DNA of 64,000 bases. Source: Actimicrobium sp034313845 (GTDB lineage Bacteria; Pseudomonadota; Gammaproteobacteria; Burkholderiales; Burkholderiaceae_D). Location of the stretch: NCBI RefSeq assembly GCF_034313845.1, contig NZ_JAVIWN010000001.1; one strand, written 5' to 3'. Position 1 is the first letter of the stretch. Each line of letters starts with the position of its first letter. This document shows, in pieces, positions 63,189 to 64,000 of the stretch. Both the position numbers and the translations under genes were made by a program. The notes beneath the pieces were generated by a model. That model was not told the DNA's origin. It was given only the letters and a program-made list of their open reading frames with translations, and ran no database searches.

Positions 63189-63704
63189 ATGCAAAACCAT
63201 TACCAGTTATTCCATTTGCCGCAGCAATTCGGCATTGATGCCGGGGCGCTGGATCAGGCCTATCGTGACGTTCAGGGGCAGGTGCATCCCGACCGGTTCG
63301 TCAACGGGTCCGATGCCGAAAAGCGGGTTGCCATGCAATGGGCTACCCGCGCCAACGAGGCCTACCAGACCTTGCGCAATCCGCTCAAGCGGGCTGCTTA
63401 TTTGTGCGAGCTCAATGGCATCGACCTCCAGGTTGAATCCAGCACAGCCATGCCGGTAGCGTTTCTGATGCAGCAAATGGAATGGCGCGAGTCGCTTGAC
63501 GACGTGCGCTCTGCGCATGAGCTTGCTGCTCTTGAGCGTCTGGATGCTGAAGTGCGCCAAGCCTGGACCGCACAAGTAAAAGAAATTGCCATTCTGCTCG
63601 ATGACAGTAACTATGCTGCAGCCGCCCAGTCGGTACGCGAACTGATGTTTCTTGATAAATTTCGTGCGGAGATCGCGGACTATTACGAAGTGCTGGATCA
63701 ATAA
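63189..63704 (+). CDS. hscB: co-chaperone HscB
   Basis: A 171-residue J-domain protein: 'YQLFHLPQQF', the HPD motif in 'VHPDRFVNGS', and the C-terminal three-helix IscU-binding domain. It delivers IscU to HscA. ATG 63189 rather than the GTG two codons earlier is used. It follows a terminator, so it may have its own weak promoter. Confidence 0.93.
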   Translation: MQNHYQLFHLPQQFGIDAGALDQAYRDVQGQVHPDRFVNGSDAEKRVAMQWATRANEAYQTLRNPLKRAAYLCELNGIDLQVESSTAMPVAFLMQQMEWRESLDDVRSAHELAALERLDAEVRQAWTAQVKEIAILLDDSNYAAAAQSVRELMFLDKFRAEIADYYEVLDQ

Positions 63705-63770
63705 TGGCGTGCTCTGTGTGCCGACCGCACCATCCCGCTTGAACCAATAACAGGACTACCAAATACTTTT

Positions 63771-64000
63771 ATGGCATTACTTCAGATTTCCGAACCCGGC
63801 ATGTCGACCGCGCCGCACCAGCATCGACTGGCTGTCGGCATCGACCTTGGCACCACTAATTCGCTGGTGGCAACCGTCCGCAACAGCATCCCGGAAGTGC
63901 TGACCGACGAAGAGGGACGCGCGCTGCTGCCGTCGATTGTCCGTTACTTGCCGAATGGTCACGCCAACATTGGCTTCGCCGCTCAGGCCATGCAGGTCAA
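63771..64000 (+). CDS. hscA: Hsp70-type chaperone HscA (5' part, runs off window)
   Basis: The first 76 residues of HscA: 'MALLQISEPGMS' as in E. coli HscA and the ATPase phosphate-1 motif 'VGIDLGTTNSLVATV'. With HscB it drives Fe-S transfer from IscU. The rest lies beyond the window. Confidence 0.94.
   Translation, partial: MALLQISEPGMSTAPHQHRLAVGIDLGTTNSLVATVRNSIPEVLTDEEGRALLPSIVRYLPNGHANIGFAAQAMQV

Overview
The window looks like the chromosome of a betaproteobacterium in the Burkholderiales, most likely Oxalobacteraceae (Herminiimonas/Janthinobacterium-like). That placement is an inference from the high-GC coding style, the order of the aromatic aminotransferase, uvrB and isc genes, and the density of aromatic/organic-acid catabolic genes with LysR regulators. 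One tRNA (Asn, GUU) is present. I see no rRNA and no CRISPR array.

Layout. (1) Positions 1-7264: the 3' end of a DUF5694 gene, then a two-component Rieske oxygenase cluster (oxygenase, PDR-type reductase, class II aldolase-type decarboxylase, MFS importer, LysR regulator). (2) 7514-14590: a complete four-carbon sugar-acid (tetronate) operon, denD-otnI-otnC-otnK-ltnD plus an ACS-type MFS importer, divergent from a FadR-type GntR regulator. (3) 14902-24446: a LysR regulator divergent from a Baeyer-Villiger monooxygenase, an esterase, a five-gene branched-chain-amino-acid-type ABC importer and an SDR. Together these read as alcohol to ketone to ester/lactone to hydroxyacid, with dedicated uptake. 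(4) 24773-28225: small envelope proteins, a decayed DUF3443 gene and a decayed IS3-family element.

(5) 28827-53577: a type I BREX phage-defence locus (brxA, brxB, brxC, pglX, pglZ, brxL) carrying about 11.5 kb of extra genes between pglX and pglZ. The cargo is a reverse transcriptase fused to a nitrilase domain (UG1/DRT1-like), a UvrD-type helicase with a nuclease-like insertion, a 49-residue remnant of a second divergent pglZ, a free-standing nitrilase-fold protein, and a Rad50/SMC-like ATPase with a zinc hook. The remnant shows that the nitrilase+SMC pair sits at a recombination scar inside an older pglZ gene. The pair has the architecture of an effector plus SMC sensor and is the best candidate here for an undescribed system. 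The middle of pglX is strikingly AT-rich, as expected for exchange of the target-recognition domain.

(6) 53874-56115: a ParD/ParE-type toxin-antitoxin pair, two small secreted proteins, and an integrase 3' fragment next to the 3' end of tRNA-Asn. This suggests the region to the left arrived as an island. (7) 56237-64000: housekeeping genes, namely an aromatic/aspartate aminotransferase, uvrB, an atypical uracil-DNA-glycosylase-like gene, and the iron-sulfur assembly operon iscR-iscS-iscU-iscA-hscB-hscA (hscA runs off the end).

All family assignments come from reading motifs and gene order; no database search was run. Base-composition statements are estimates by eye.
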